This document shows, piece after piece, positions 9,528 through 18,313 of a stretch of 64,000 bases of DNA. Numbering within the stretch: the first letter of the stretch is position 1; each line of letters opens with the position of its first letter. Both the position numbers and the translations under genes were made by a program. The DNA comes from Microbulbifer sp. HZ11 (lineage in GTDB: Bacteria > Pseudomonadota > Gammaproteobacteria > Pseudomonadales > Cellvibrionaceae): assembly GCF_000708675.1 (NCBI RefSeq), contig NZ_JELR01000002.1:1-64000 (forward strand), written 5' to 3'. Below the pieces are notes generated by a model. That model worked only from the letters and a program-made list of their open reading frames with translations, was not told the DNA's origin and searched no databases.

Positions 9528-9547
9528 TACTGTATAAGCAACCAGTA
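9528..9547 (-). promoter_or_regulatory. LexA (SOS) box upstream of recA
   Basis: The palindrome CTGTATAAGCAACCAG (9530-9545), flanked by TA on both sides, matches the gammaproteobacterial LexA consensus CTG-N10-CAG. It lies 70-90 bp before recA, in the expected place for SOS control of recA-recX. Confidence 0.85.
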
Positions 9548-9622
9548 ATCGGGAATGGGGAGTATTCGGGACCTCTGCGCGCGCACCTGGCACCAGTGTG
9601 CAAAAAAGTCAGGGACAAACGG

Positions 9623-10144
9623 TCAGGCGGGATGGCTGCGGGTAATCTCCAGCAGGCCCTTCAGGGCTTCGGTCACGGTCTGAGCCTGTATCTCGGCACG
9701 GCTTCCGTTGAAGTGTACTCGCCGGGCCTCAACAGAGAGCGGTTCCTGACCGTCCACGTGGGCCCAGGCAATCCAGACGGTACCCACCGGTTTGTCGTCG
9801 CTACCGCCATCGGGGCCGGCGACACCACTGACAGCCACCGCCAGATTGGCGTCCAGGCGATTGAGCGCGCCCACTGCCATCTGCCGCACCACGGGCTCAC
9901 TGACCGCACCAGTGGTATCCAGGTCGTGCTGGTCGACACCGAGAAAACTACGCTTGATCCGGTCTGCGTATGACACTATGGCGCCATCAAACCAGCTGGA
10001 AGAACCAGCAACCGCAGTAATCGCCGCAGCGATGGCGCCTCCGGTACAGGACTCAGCGGTAGTCACCCGCCACCCCAGCCGGGTCAACTCTTCACCCAGC
10101 TCAAGCGCAAGATCCAGCCGCTGCTTATTGTCACTGTCCGTCAT
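9623..10144 (-). CDS. pncC: Nicotinamide-nucleotide amidase (CinA C-terminal family)
   Basis: Deamidates nicotinamide mononucleotide to nicotinic acid mononucleotide, recycling the NMN released by DNA ligase. The 173-aa protein is the stand-alone amidase domain: TTAESCTGGAIAAAIT carries the catalytic Ser, followed by SYADRIKRSFLGV, GAVSEPVVRQMA, and VSGVAGPDGGSDDKPVGTVWIAW. No N-terminal MoCF-like domain is present. It sits immediately upstream of recA, the usual gammaproteobacterial arrangement, with 164 bp to the recA start including the LexA box. Confidence 0.95.
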   Translation of the reverse strand: MTDSDNKQRLDLALELGEELTRLGWRVTTAESCTGGAIAAAITAVAGSSSWFDGAIVSYADRIKRSFLGVDQHDLDTTGAVSEPVVRQMAVGALNRLDANLAVAVSGVAGPDGGSDDKPVGTVWIAWAHVDGQEPLSVEARRVHFNGSRAEIQAQTVTEALKGLLEITRSHPA

Positions 10145-10215
10145 GCTTCCCTTGATTCCTACTGCTGATTCCTACTGCGATTTTTACTCTGCCACTGCGG
10201 TAAAAGCCTTGCCGG

Positions 10216-11148
10216 CTAAAGAGGCTCCAGTAACCCGTTCAGATACTGGGTCTTGCCACTGTCATCGGCCACACGGAATACCGTCGCCCCGGCACCAGCC
10301 TGAGACTGGAAGCGCACCGATGACGGTAACGGCACCGGGCGTTTGAATTCAACACTCTGCCTGAAGCTCTCGGGCAGGCCGGACCGCCGTTCCAGAGAAG
10401 CGAGACAAGCCGCCTTGGTCCACATACCGTGAACAATGGCGCTGGAAAAGCCAAACAGGCGCGCCGACGACGCAAACAGGTGAATCGGGTTCCAGTCGCC
10501 GGACACCCGCGCGTAATTGCGCCCCGCCGCCTCCGGAATATCCCAGCTGTCGCCGCCGTGGCCACTCATGCCCTGAATGTCTTGTGGCAACAACACCAGT
10601 CCCGACTGCAACGGCTTGTCTTTTCCACTGTGTCGGGCGCGGCTCAGCATGACGCTCTCGCACTCCCATACCAGGGTACCCGCCACACTGACCCGGGTAG
10701 TCAGTGCAAACTCATAACCCCGCTTCACCGCAACCGGTGGCAGCAGATCACAACGGATATCCAGTGCCTCATCAGGCGCGATGGGGCGGTGCTGCGTAAT
10801 CTGGTTGCGCAGGTGCACCAGGCCAAGGATCGGAAAGGTGAATGCATCGGACACCAGTAACTTCAGGTGCAGCGGCATTGCCAGAACAAACGGGTAAGTA
10901 GCGGGCAGCTGGCCCCCTGCAGCAAAACCGCACACATCGCGATAGGCACGCAGGCGCTCCACATCCACCTGCTGCCCCCGCAGGCTGACACTGGCCAGAA
11001 CCGTATCTCCCTGGCTAGCAGAAGCCTTCTTCTTACGGGCAGTCAGTACGCGAAAGTACAGGGGGAGAATGGCCGGGCGGGTGCTCAGCTCAATCTGCAA
11101 AGGGGTAGACCGGTCCGTTGCCTTTGGCACAGCATTAAATCTCGGCAT
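10216..11148 (-). CDS. MaoC/hotdog-fold acyl dehydratase-like protein
   Basis: A 310-aa protein whose C-terminal half (about 205-300) has the MaoC hydratase signature: NYARVSGDWNPIHL followed by FGFSSAIVHGMW, the hydratase-2 motif with Asp and His. The N-terminal half looks like a second, degenerate hotdog domain (MPLHLKLLVSDAFTFPILGLVHLRN). Such proteins hydrate or dehydrate enoyl-CoA/ACP thioesters. It is cytosolic with no signal peptide, and lies 71 bp upstream of pncC. The substrate is not deducible; it could serve fatty acid or polyketide-like metabolism. Confidence 0.82.
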   Translation of the reverse strand: MPRFNAVPKATDRSTPLQIELSTRPAILPLYFRVLTARKKKASASQGDTVLASVSLRGQQVDVERLRAYRDVCGFAAGGQLPATYPFVLAMPLHLKLLVSDAFTFPILGLVHLRNQITQHRPIAPDEALDIRCDLLPPVAVKRGYEFALTTRVSVAGTLVWECESVMLSRARHSGKDKPLQSGLVLLPQDIQGMSGHGGDSWDIPEAAGRNYARVSGDWNPIHLFASSARLFGFSSAIVHGMWTKAACLASLERRSGLPESFRQSVEFKRPVPLPSSVRFQSQAGAGATVFRVADDSGKTQYLNGLLEPL

Positions 11149-11268
11149 AAATCTTGTGGCTCCAAATGATACCTCGCGACGGGAAGCTGGACCAGCTGGT
11201 CACACCCCTCCCGTCAAGCCATTATCTTGCCCCCGATTCATGCCGAAACGATGACAGAAATCGCGGGG

Positions 11269-13455
11269 TCAACTTCCCGGCAGTTCGGAGATCCCCATAT
11301 TGAACAGGGTAAACCCGAAAATATCCGCATACTGTTCGATGGTCTTGGATACGGGGGTACCTGCACCGTGGCCCGCATTGGTCTCGATACGAATCAGCGT
11401 GGGGGCCGGGCCCGCCTGCTTGCTCTGCAATTCGGCGGCAAATTTGAACGAGTGCGCCGGCACAACACGGTCATCGTGATCGGCCGTGGTGACCAGCGTG
11501 GCCGGATAACGCGTATCAGCCTGCACATTATGTACCGGTGAGTACTCTTTCAGGTACCGGAACATTTCTTCGCTCTGTTCCGCAGTGCCGTAATCGTAGG
11601 CCCAACCGGCACCTGCGGTGAAGGTGTGGTAGCGCAGCATGTCCATCACCCCCACTGCGGGCAGCGCCACTTTCACCAGATCCGGGCGCTGGGTCATTAC
11701 GGCGCCGACCAGCAGGCCGCCGTTGGAACCACCGCGAATCGCCAGATAGTCACTGGAAGTGTAGCCCTGCTCGACCAGGTATTCACCCGCAGCGATAAAG
11801 TCGTCAAACACATTCTGCTTCTGCAGCTTGGTCCCGGCATCGTGCCAGCGTTTGCCGTACTCACCGCCACCGCGCAGGTTCGGCACCGCGTAGACACCAC
11901 CCAGTTCCAGCCACACTGCATTGGCAATGCTGAAGGACGGGGTCAGACTGATATTGAAACCGCCGTATCCGTACAGGATGGTCGGGTTCTTGCCGTCCAG
12001 TTTCAGGCCTTTCTTGTGGGTAATCATCATCGGCACCTTGGTGCCGTCCTTGGAGGTGTAGAACACCTGCCTGGATTCGTAGGCCGCCGGATCAAACTGT
12101 GCGCCGGACTCGCGGTACACACTGGACTCCCCCTTGTTCACGTCGAACGCAAAAATAGTGGAAGGCGTTTTGTAGTTGGTAAATGAGTAATAGAGAATCT
12201 CGTCCGCATGCTTGCCACTCAGGGAAGAAGCGCTGCCCGGCCCCGGCAAGGCAATTTCACGCACCTGCTTGCCGCTGTAATCGTACTGATACACCTTGGA
12301 AAGGGCATCCACCATGTATTCCGCGAACAGGTAACCACCACCGGTTGAAGCGGTCAGTACGTTCTCGGTTTCACCGATAAAGTCCTGCCAGTTTGCCGGA
12401 GCAGGATCTGCCGCATCAACGGTGACGACCTTCTTGTTGGGCGCTTCGCGGTTGGTGACCAGGAACAGTTTGCTGCCCTGATTATCGAGCACGTAGGTAT
12501 CGGAGTCGAAATCAGTCAGCACCGGCACCAGCGGCGCATCGGCCTTGGACAGATCCTGGATAAACAGGTCATTGCCAGAGGTTGACGTCGCTCCGGAAAT
12601 CACCAGGAAACGGTCATCTTCGGTGACATAACCGGAAACGTAGCGGCGTTTCTCTTCCTCGCTACCACCAAATACCAGAGTGTCCTTGGACTGAGGCTGG
12701 CCGAGCTTGTGGTAGTACAGCTTGTGCTGGTCGGTTTTCGCCGACAGTTCGCTGCCTTCCGGCTTGTCGTAGCTGGAGTAGTAGAAACCTTCGTTGCCTT
12801 TCCAGGAAATACCGGAGAACTTCACGTCCACCAGCGGCTCTTCGAGCACCTTCTTGGATTCCGCATCGATGATGTAGATCTTGCGCCAGTCGCTGCCGCC
12901 TTCGGATACGGAATACGCCGCGATGGAGCCGTCTTTGGAGAATTTCAAGGTCGACAGTGACGTGGTGCCGTCTTCACTGAAGGTATTGGGGTCGAGAAAA
13001 ACCTCCGAATCCCCATCCCCTTTTTTCCGCCAGACCACATACTGATTCTGCAGACCATCGTTGCGGTAAAAATAGGTGTAGTCACCCTCGGTAAAGGGAG
13101 AGCCCACTTTTTCGTAGTTCCACAGTGCTTCCAGGCGCTGTTTGAGGGTATCGCGATAGGGAATCTGCTCCAGATAACTGAAAGTGACCTTGTTCTGCGC
13201 CTTCACCCATGCCTCGGTCTCATCACTGCGGTCATCTTCCAGCCAGCGGTAGGGGTCAGCCACCTCGGTGCCGAAGTAGGTATCGACCACGTCATCTTTA
13301 CGGGTCTGGGGGTAAGTCAGCGCAGATTCGACTACGGAAGGCACATTGGCCGTTTCAACGTCACTCATGGATGTCTCTTTTTTGCTTGCATCCGGGGACT
13401 CCCCCGCGCAGGCCGCCAGCACACCGGCCATCGCCAGGATGGTTATTTTTTTCAC
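11269..13455 (-). CDS. Prolyl oligopeptidase family (S9A) lipoprotein
   Basis: A 728-aa serine peptidase that should cleave small peptides after proline. The N-terminus [16 protein letters not shown] is a lipoprotein signal with lipobox LAAC, so it is probably anchored in the envelope. A seven-bladed propeller spans about residues 90-450. The hydrolase domain shows [25 protein letters not shown], the nucleophile motif [24 protein letters not shown] (Asp) and TNAGHGAG (His). The length fits the family. It is monocistronic by spacing: 120 bp to the next gene and 188 bp to the transporter upstream. Confidence 0.95.
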   Translation of the reverse strand: MKKITILAMAGVLAACAGESPDASKKETSMSDVETANVPSVVESALTYPQTRKDDVVDTYFGTEVADPYRWLEDDRSDETEAWVKAQNKVTFSYLEQIPYRDTLKQRLEALWNYEKVGSPFTEGDYTYFYRNDGLQNQYVVWRKKGDGDSEVFLDPNTFSEDGTTSLSTLKFSKDGSIAAYSVSEGGSDWRKIYIIDAESKKVLEEPLVDVKFSGISWKGNEGFYYSSYDKPEGSELSAKTDQHKLYYHKLGQPQSKDTLVFGGSEEEKRRYVSGYVTEDDRFLVISGATSTSGNDLFIQDLSKADAPLVPVLTDFDSDTYVLDNQGSKLFLVTNREAPNKKVVTVDAADPAPANWQDFIGETENVLTASTGGGYLFAEYMVDALSKVYQYDYSGKQVREIALPGPGSASSLSGKHADEILYYSFTNYKTPSTIFAFDVNKGESSVYRESGAQFDPAAYESRQVFYTSKDGTKVPMMITHKKGLKLDGKNPTILYGYGGFNISLTPSFSIANAVWLELGGVYAVPNLRGGGEYGKRWHDAGTKLQKQNVFDDFIAAGEYLVEQGYTSSDYLAIRGGSNGGLLVGAVMTQRPDLVKVALPAVGVMDMLRYHTFTAGAGWAYDYGTAEQSEEMFRYLKEYSPVHNVQADTRYPATLVTTADHDDRVVPAHSFKFAAELQSKQAGPAPTLIRIETNAGHGAGTPVSKTIEQYADIFGFTLFNMGISELPGS

Positions 13456-13643
13456 GTTTGGGACTCCTTCCGGTCGTCAACAGAATCATGGATAAGCCGA
13501 CTAGGAAACCCAATTCACGTCAGCAGATCAAGGGATTCGGTGTTTTACAAAACAGACCTTCTTTTTTGCAGGCAATCAGGATAAATAGAGGTCAATAAAT
13601 CTATAGCCCAACAAATATACAGTCAAATACTCCGCAGGGCCGG

Positions 13644-15014
13644 CTAAACCAGCATTACCCAGCAGACCCCGGCAATGATCAGCGACGCGAGCACGCTGAG
13701 CATAGCCCCCTCCCGTACCATTTCCTGAATGCGGATTTTGCCGGTGCCGTAGGCGATGGCATTGGGGGCTGTGGCCACCGGCAGCATAAAGGCACAGCTG
13801 GCGCACATCGCCGCCGGAATCATCAATACCATTGGATCAAACCCCGCGCTGCTGGCAACTACCGCGAGAATTGGCATCAGCAGGGTCGCGGTGGCGGTAT
13901 TACTGGTGATTTCTGTCAGGAAAGTAACCGAGAGGCACAACAGAATCAGCATCAGCCACAAGGGCATGGACGTGAGGAAGGTCAGCCCCTGCCCCATCAT
14001 GTCACTGAGGCCGGATGCGGCGAACCCCTTGGCGATGGCTATACCACCGGCAAACAGCAGCAACATGCCCCAGGGAATGCTTTCCGCGGTCTGCCAGTCG
14101 AGCAGGCGCCCGCCCTTGCCATTCGGCACCAGGAACATCAATACCACCGCAGCCAAAGCCACAGTGCTGTCGCCGGCATTCGACACGCCTAACAGTTCAC
14201 TCCAGCCACCAAACGGCTCGTTGCGAGTCACCCAGAACAGAATCGCCACCGCAAAAACCACCAGGGTGCGCACCTCCTCCGCGCGCCATGCCCCCACCTT
14301 GGGCGCCTCCAGAGATTTGCGCAGCTGAATACCCCGAGTCAGCCACAGCGCCATCAGCGGCAAGGTGATCAACACTACCGGCAAACCGATCTTCATCCAG
14401 CTGGCGAAGCTGAACTCACGTCCGGTCACTTCCTCATAGATTCCCATAAAAATGACATTGGGCGGCGTACCCAATGGACTGCCTACCCCCCCCAGACTTG
14501 CGGCGTAGGCGATTCCGAGTATCAGCGCAACAGTGAGGCGGTGATTGTTCACGCGGGAAAGGATCGCCAGAGCGATGGGCAGCATCATCAGTGTGGTGGC
14601 GGTGTTGGAGATCCACATGCTGAGCAGCCCCGCCGCCAGCATAAAACCCAACACCAGCCGGCGACCGCTGGAAACCCCCACTAGCCGCAACATATACAGT
14701 GCCAGCCGCTCGTGCGCACCACTTTTTTCCAGTGCCTTCGACAACATAAAGGCGCCCATCAACAGCAGTATCACATGACTGCCGAGAGACGACGCCACCA
14801 GCTTGTGATCCGCTACACCAAACACCGGTAGCAGCACGAACGGCACAATCGATGTCGCAGGAATCGGCAGAGCTTCGGTGATCCACCAAATCACCGTAAG
14901 CAATGTGATGGCAGCAGTAACCGCAGGCAGGTAAGCCATGCCCAACGCGGAGAGCAACAGATAAAAGCCCGCGCTCAGGATCGGCCCCAATAGGATAAAC
15001 AGGGATCTCGACAT
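13644..15014 (-). CDS. DASS/SLC13-family sodium:dicarboxylate (or anion) symporter
   Basis: A 456-aa inner-membrane carrier with about 11-12 hydrophobic segments. The two family-defining SNT motifs are visible: MWISNTATTLMMLPIA near residue 140 and EITSNTATATLLMPIL near 365, in the two inverted repeats. Members import C4-dicarboxylates, citrate or sulfate with sodium; I cannot say which. It is followed on the same strand, upstream by 23 bp, by the PhoD-like gene, so the two may be cotranscribed. The full-length frame is intact. Confidence 0.92.
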   Translation of the reverse strand: MSRSLFILLGPILSAGFYLLLSALGMAYLPAVTAAITLLTVIWWITEALPIPATSIVPFVLLPVFGVADHKLVASSLGSHVILLLMGAFMLSKALEKSGAHERLALYMLRLVGVSSGRRLVLGFMLAAGLLSMWISNTATTLMMLPIALAILSRVNNHRLTVALILGIAYAASLGGVGSPLGTPPNVIFMGIYEEVTGREFSFASWMKIGLPVVLITLPLMALWLTRGIQLRKSLEAPKVGAWRAEEVRTLVVFAVAILFWVTRNEPFGGWSELLGVSNAGDSTVALAAVVLMFLVPNGKGGRLLDWQTAESIPWGMLLLFAGGIAIAKGFAASGLSDMMGQGLTFLTSMPLWLMLILLCLSVTFLTEITSNTATATLLMPILAVVASSAGFDPMVLMIPAAMCASCAFMLPVATAPNAIAYGTGKIRIQEMVREGAMLSVLASLIIAGVCWVMLV

Positions 15015-15037
15015 AATGATTCTCTTTTTTATTGTTC

Positions 15038-16708
15038 TCAGTACTCGGGGTCAGCCACCGCGACCGGGCTTTGCTGCGGCGGTGGTGCCGGCCTTGACTC
15101 GGATTCGGGTTCAGCGACGGCCGGGCGGTGCTTTTTCAGTACCAGATCAGAAACCTGCCATTGCGGGATCAACGCACCATCCGCATCACGCCCCTCGATA
15201 TTCCAACAGACGACATTCACCTGAATGTCATCGACACTATCGCCAGGCTTGAACCCCAGCGTCACAAAGTTGTTGTTGCCGTTTTTGTGTGCCCGGGGTT
15301 TCTCACATGTCTCCTCGTGCCGCCAGTAGTGCACTTTCGCACGAATATCATCGGTCGGCCTGTCGGGGAAAAACTCCGGTGTCAGATCGCGGGCGGCGAC
15401 AGCACTGGGGAGACAGGCAAGCGGCGAGGAAACCACCTCCACCACTTGCTTGCCGCCCAGATCCATTCGGGCAAATCGGCTGAAATGCACATCACCGGCC
15501 AGTATCAGAACATCCTGAGGACAGTCGCACAGTGCCCGCACCAGATCCTGGTATTGGCCGGTATCCGCAAGAGAGTGATCCCCAAACCCCAGGCGCACCA
15601 GCAGGGATTTTCCTATACCCGGTTTGCGAAATTGCCAGCGAGCCAATAAGGGCGCCGGTAAAACGAGTACACCTGGACGATCAAGCGTTCTCAGCCATTG
15701 GATCACCTGCGCAAAGGTTGCGTCGTCCGTGAAGCGGCCGTCTCGACCCACGCCCCGCTGCAACCGGGTATCCAACACAAAGAAACCCAGAGAATCGCTG
15801 ACATCAAACTGGCTGAAGTAACCATGTCCCGGTGACTGATACGCATCGAATAATTTTCGTGCACAGGCTTCCCAGACTCTGCGTACTTTTTGCGGCCACA
15901 GCACTGGCAGGAAACCAGGAGGATTGGGGTAGTCATTCCAGAACTCGTGGTCGCCGGCAAGAAAATAGTGCATTCCGCAGCGCAACTTAGAGCCGAGCCC
16001 TGTCCGCCAGTTATCCCGATATTCTTTGGAAAATACTCGATTGAGTTTGCGGCGGATGGTCTGCCGCGAACGCAGTGCCAGTGGTGAGAAGTTACGGCTG
16101 CCAAAACCCGGGATAACACTCAGGCCACTATTGGAGAAAGCGGTATCCAGATAAACCTGGTCACCGCCGAGAAAAGAGACCTGGGGACGATGCTCAGCCG
16201 GCAGTGCTGCCATGGCGCGCGAAAATGCCCCCCTGTCGGCAGGACGATAAAAACAGGTGCCATACCAGACATTAAAACCCTGCGCGAGAGAGACCGGTAG
16301 CCCGGCACATTCTGCATCTGCTACGACTTGCGCGACCTCGCTGTCATGAACGCCCCGCCGCCAAAGGGACAGACGATAGTGCAAACCGGCCTGTAGCCGC
16401 ACCTTTACCAGGGAATAACGCAGATCCACAGCACGGCGGTCAAATACCACGGGAATATCCCGGCAGCGGGATTCCTGCGCGAGGTCCCCGGGTGCTCCCG
16501 AGGGTTCCATACGCAACCAGTATCGAGACGGTGAAGCCGTGGCTTCGAAATTGGCAACCCAGATGCAGCCGGTATTATTCCGGTCATATCCGTGAGGTAC
16601 CAGCTGATACCGCGTATTTACCGCAATCTGCTCGCAGGAATTACTCCCCATTCCTGCCATTTCAGCCAAACCTTTATTCGCCCCCGCGAATTGAATACCC
16701 GTATCCAT
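15038..16708 (-). CDS. PhoD-like metallophosphatase family protein
   Basis: A 556-aa protein of the PhoD/alkaline phosphatase D superfamily. Metal-site motifs seen: FLGGDQVYLD (about residue 178), FLAGDHEFWNDYPN (about 250) and LILAGDVHFSRFA (about 405). It has no clear signal peptide, so, unlike classical PhoD, it may be cytoplasmic. The C-terminal 25 residues are Pro/Glu/Ser-rich. It sits 23 bp upstream of the DASS transporter on the same strand and is divergent from mtfA. The substrate (phosphodiester, phospholipid or other) is unknown. Confidence 0.85.
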   Translation of the reverse strand: MDTGIQFAGANKGLAEMAGMGSNSCEQIAVNTRYQLVPHGYDRNNTGCIWVANFEATASPSRYWLRMEPSGAPGDLAQESRCRDIPVVFDRRAVDLRYSLVKVRLQAGLHYRLSLWRRGVHDSEVAQVVADAECAGLPVSLAQGFNVWYGTCFYRPADRGAFSRAMAALPAEHRPQVSFLGGDQVYLDTAFSNSGLSVIPGFGSRNFSPLALRSRQTIRRKLNRVFSKEYRDNWRTGLGSKLRCGMHYFLAGDHEFWNDYPNPPGFLPVLWPQKVRRVWEACARKLFDAYQSPGHGYFSQFDVSDSLGFFVLDTRLQRGVGRDGRFTDDATFAQVIQWLRTLDRPGVLVLPAPLLARWQFRKPGIGKSLLVRLGFGDHSLADTGQYQDLVRALCDCPQDVLILAGDVHFSRFARMDLGGKQVVEVVSSPLACLPSAVAARDLTPEFFPDRPTDDIRAKVHYWRHEETCEKPRAHKNGNNNFVTLGFKPGDSVDDIQVNVVCWNIEGRDADGALIPQWQVSDLVLKKHRPAVAEPESESRPAPPPQQSPVAVADPEY

Positions 16709-16825
16709 GCCCCAATCATTTCCCTAAGCGCATCTTGTTTTCAGTGGCGCCAACTCTGACGCGGGCAACATGGTCGCAGAATTTCACCGGAGGTCAATCT
16801 TCCACCTGGTGCAAGGAAATACAGT

Positions 16826-17710
16826 GTGAATGGCTTTCTAATCGTCATAATCCTCGCGGTGCTGGCCTGGGTGTTACCCGTTTTGTGGCAACGCTGGCGA
16901 CGGCGCTACCTGCGTTCCCGCCCCCTGACGGCCCAGCAGGAATATCTGCTTTGCACTACCCTGGCGCTGTACCCCTATCTCCCCGCGCCACGTCAGCGGG
17001 AGCTGAAAGAACATATCAGCCTATTCCTACGTGACAAGGAGTTTGTCGGCTGTGACGGCCTGGAAATTACCGAGGAAATCCGTATCGCCATCGCCGCCCA
17101 CGCATGTCTGCTACTTCTGGAGCGTGCCAACAATTGCTATCCCAACCTGAAAACTGTTCTGGTTTACCCGGATTCTTATGTGGCCGAAGAAACCCGCCAC
17201 CACGGACATATACAGTCTTCCCATATGAGTGCCCGGGCCGGTGAGGCCCACTACCGCGGCCCGGTGGTGTTGTCTTGGGGGGACCTACAGCGGGGCCTGG
17301 CTCAGCCGCAACACGGTCACAATGTAGCCATCCACGAATTTGCCCACAAACTGGATGAAGAAGACGGCTATGTGGATGGTCGTCCACCCTTTGAGAAAAG
17401 GGCCGATGGAAAAACCTGGGCACCGGTGATGCGGGAAGCATTTGCAGAACTGCGCCAGCGCCTGCAGGCGCTACATGGCGAAGCGGAAATGGCGGAAGGA
17501 GAGCCGTCGGTGGGGCTCGCGGAGAAACCTTCGGTACTCGATACTTATGGCGCGCAATCGCCCGCGGAGTTTTTCGCGGTGGCCACTGAGGCGTTTTTTA
17601 TCATTCCGACAGCAATGGAAGCGGCGCATCCGTCGCTGTATCGCGAGATGCAAAAATTTTTCCGAACAGATCCGGCCGCATTGCTGCGTGGAAGTCATCC
17701 GGCCGATTGA
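16826..17710 (+). CDS. mtfA: MtfA-type zinc peptidase
   Basis: Homologue of Mlc titration factor A, a zinc-dependent aminopeptidase that in E. coli binds the repressor Mlc. The zinc motif HEFAHKLDEEDG (about residue 170) has HExxH plus a downstream Asp-rich segment typical of the family, and the C-terminal EFFAVATEAFF and hPSLYREMQKFF blocks are conserved. The N-terminus has one hydrophobic segment (GFLIVIILAVLAWVLPVL) that likely anchors it. It starts at GTG with AAGGA upstream. Its last 110 bp overlap the convergent MobA-like gene; the MtfA frame carries the conserved family end. Confidence 0.93.
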   Translation: MNGFLIVIILAVLAWVLPVLWQRWRRRYLRSRPLTAQQEYLLCTTLALYPYLPAPRQRELKEHISLFLRDKEFVGCDGLEITEEIRIAIAAHACLLLLERANNCYPNLKTVLVYPDSYVAEETRHHGHIQSSHMSARAGEAHYRGPVVLSWGDLQRGLAQPQHGHNVAIHEFAHKLDEEDGYVDGRPPFEKRADGKTWAPVMREAFAELRQRLQALHGEAEMAEGEPSVGLAEKPSVLDTYGAQSPAEFFAVATEAFFIIPTAMEAAHPSLYREMQKFFRTDPAALLRGSHPAD

Positions 17711-18266
17711 TATCGCAGTTTATCGCCGGATCGGAAACGTCCATATCAACGACGCCATCGGCAAAAATTCTCAATAGCTTTTCCATCCCGGTGTTGCGCA
17801 TACGCGCCAGCGCCGACAGATACTTGCGGCCAATGGCAATAGGGTAACCGCGGGTACCGGCACATACCGGCACGCAGATAGTATCTTCGCTCGAGGATTG
17901 CAGCAGGCGAACAAGGGTTTCCGACTCCACGAAGGGCATATCCCCCAGGCACACCAGTACCGCTCTGGGATTGGCGCCGGAGCGTTGCAGCTGCTCTACG
18001 ATATGCGCCAGACTCGCACCGATTCCGACAGGCCATACGGGTGCGTGCAGCACCTGAATCGGCAGCTTTTTCAGACCATTGGCAATTACTGGATCACGCG
18101 CGCGCAAAACAACCTGAACCGACGCATCTTCAAAGGCACTGGCCGCATCCATGGCGGTCTGCAGTGTACGCAGCAGCATGGGTTCGCCGTGAATACTCGC
18201 CAGACGCTTGTCACTGCCAAACCGGTGGGAGTAACCGGCGGCTAAAACCGCGACTGAATATTCCAT
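17601..18266 (-). CDS. MobA-like NTP transferase (molybdenum cofactor nucleotidyltransferase family)
   Basis: A 221-aa nucleotidyltransferase with the GT-A type start VAVLAAGYSHRFGSDKRL (nucleotide-binding loop), CLGDMPFVE (metal Asp) and GYPIAIGRKYL, ending at CDINRPDDF. This pattern fits MocA/MobA-like enzymes that attach CMP or GMP to molybdopterin. The start was moved to the internal ATG (MEYSVAV), which has GGGAG 8 bases upstream. Residues after DINRPDDF (about 25 aa) are read antisense to the conserved end of mtfA and are probably not functional. No moa/moe genes or molybdoenzyme are adjacent. Confidence 0.85.
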   Translation of the reverse strand: MEYSVAVLAAGYSHRFGSDKRLASIHGEPMLLRTLQTAMDAASAFEDASVQVVLRARDPVIANGLKKLPIQVLHAPVWPVGIGASLAHIVEQLQRSGANPRAVLVCLGDMPFVESETLVRLLQSSSEDTICVPVCAGTRGYPIAIGRKYLSALARMRNTGMEKLLRIFADGVVDMDVSDPAINCDINRPDDFHAAMRPDLFGKIFASRDTATDAPLPLLSE

Positions 18267-18313
18267 TTTGTTTTCTCCCATCGCTTTTTTTGGTGTTCAA
18301 TTTATATAGCTGC

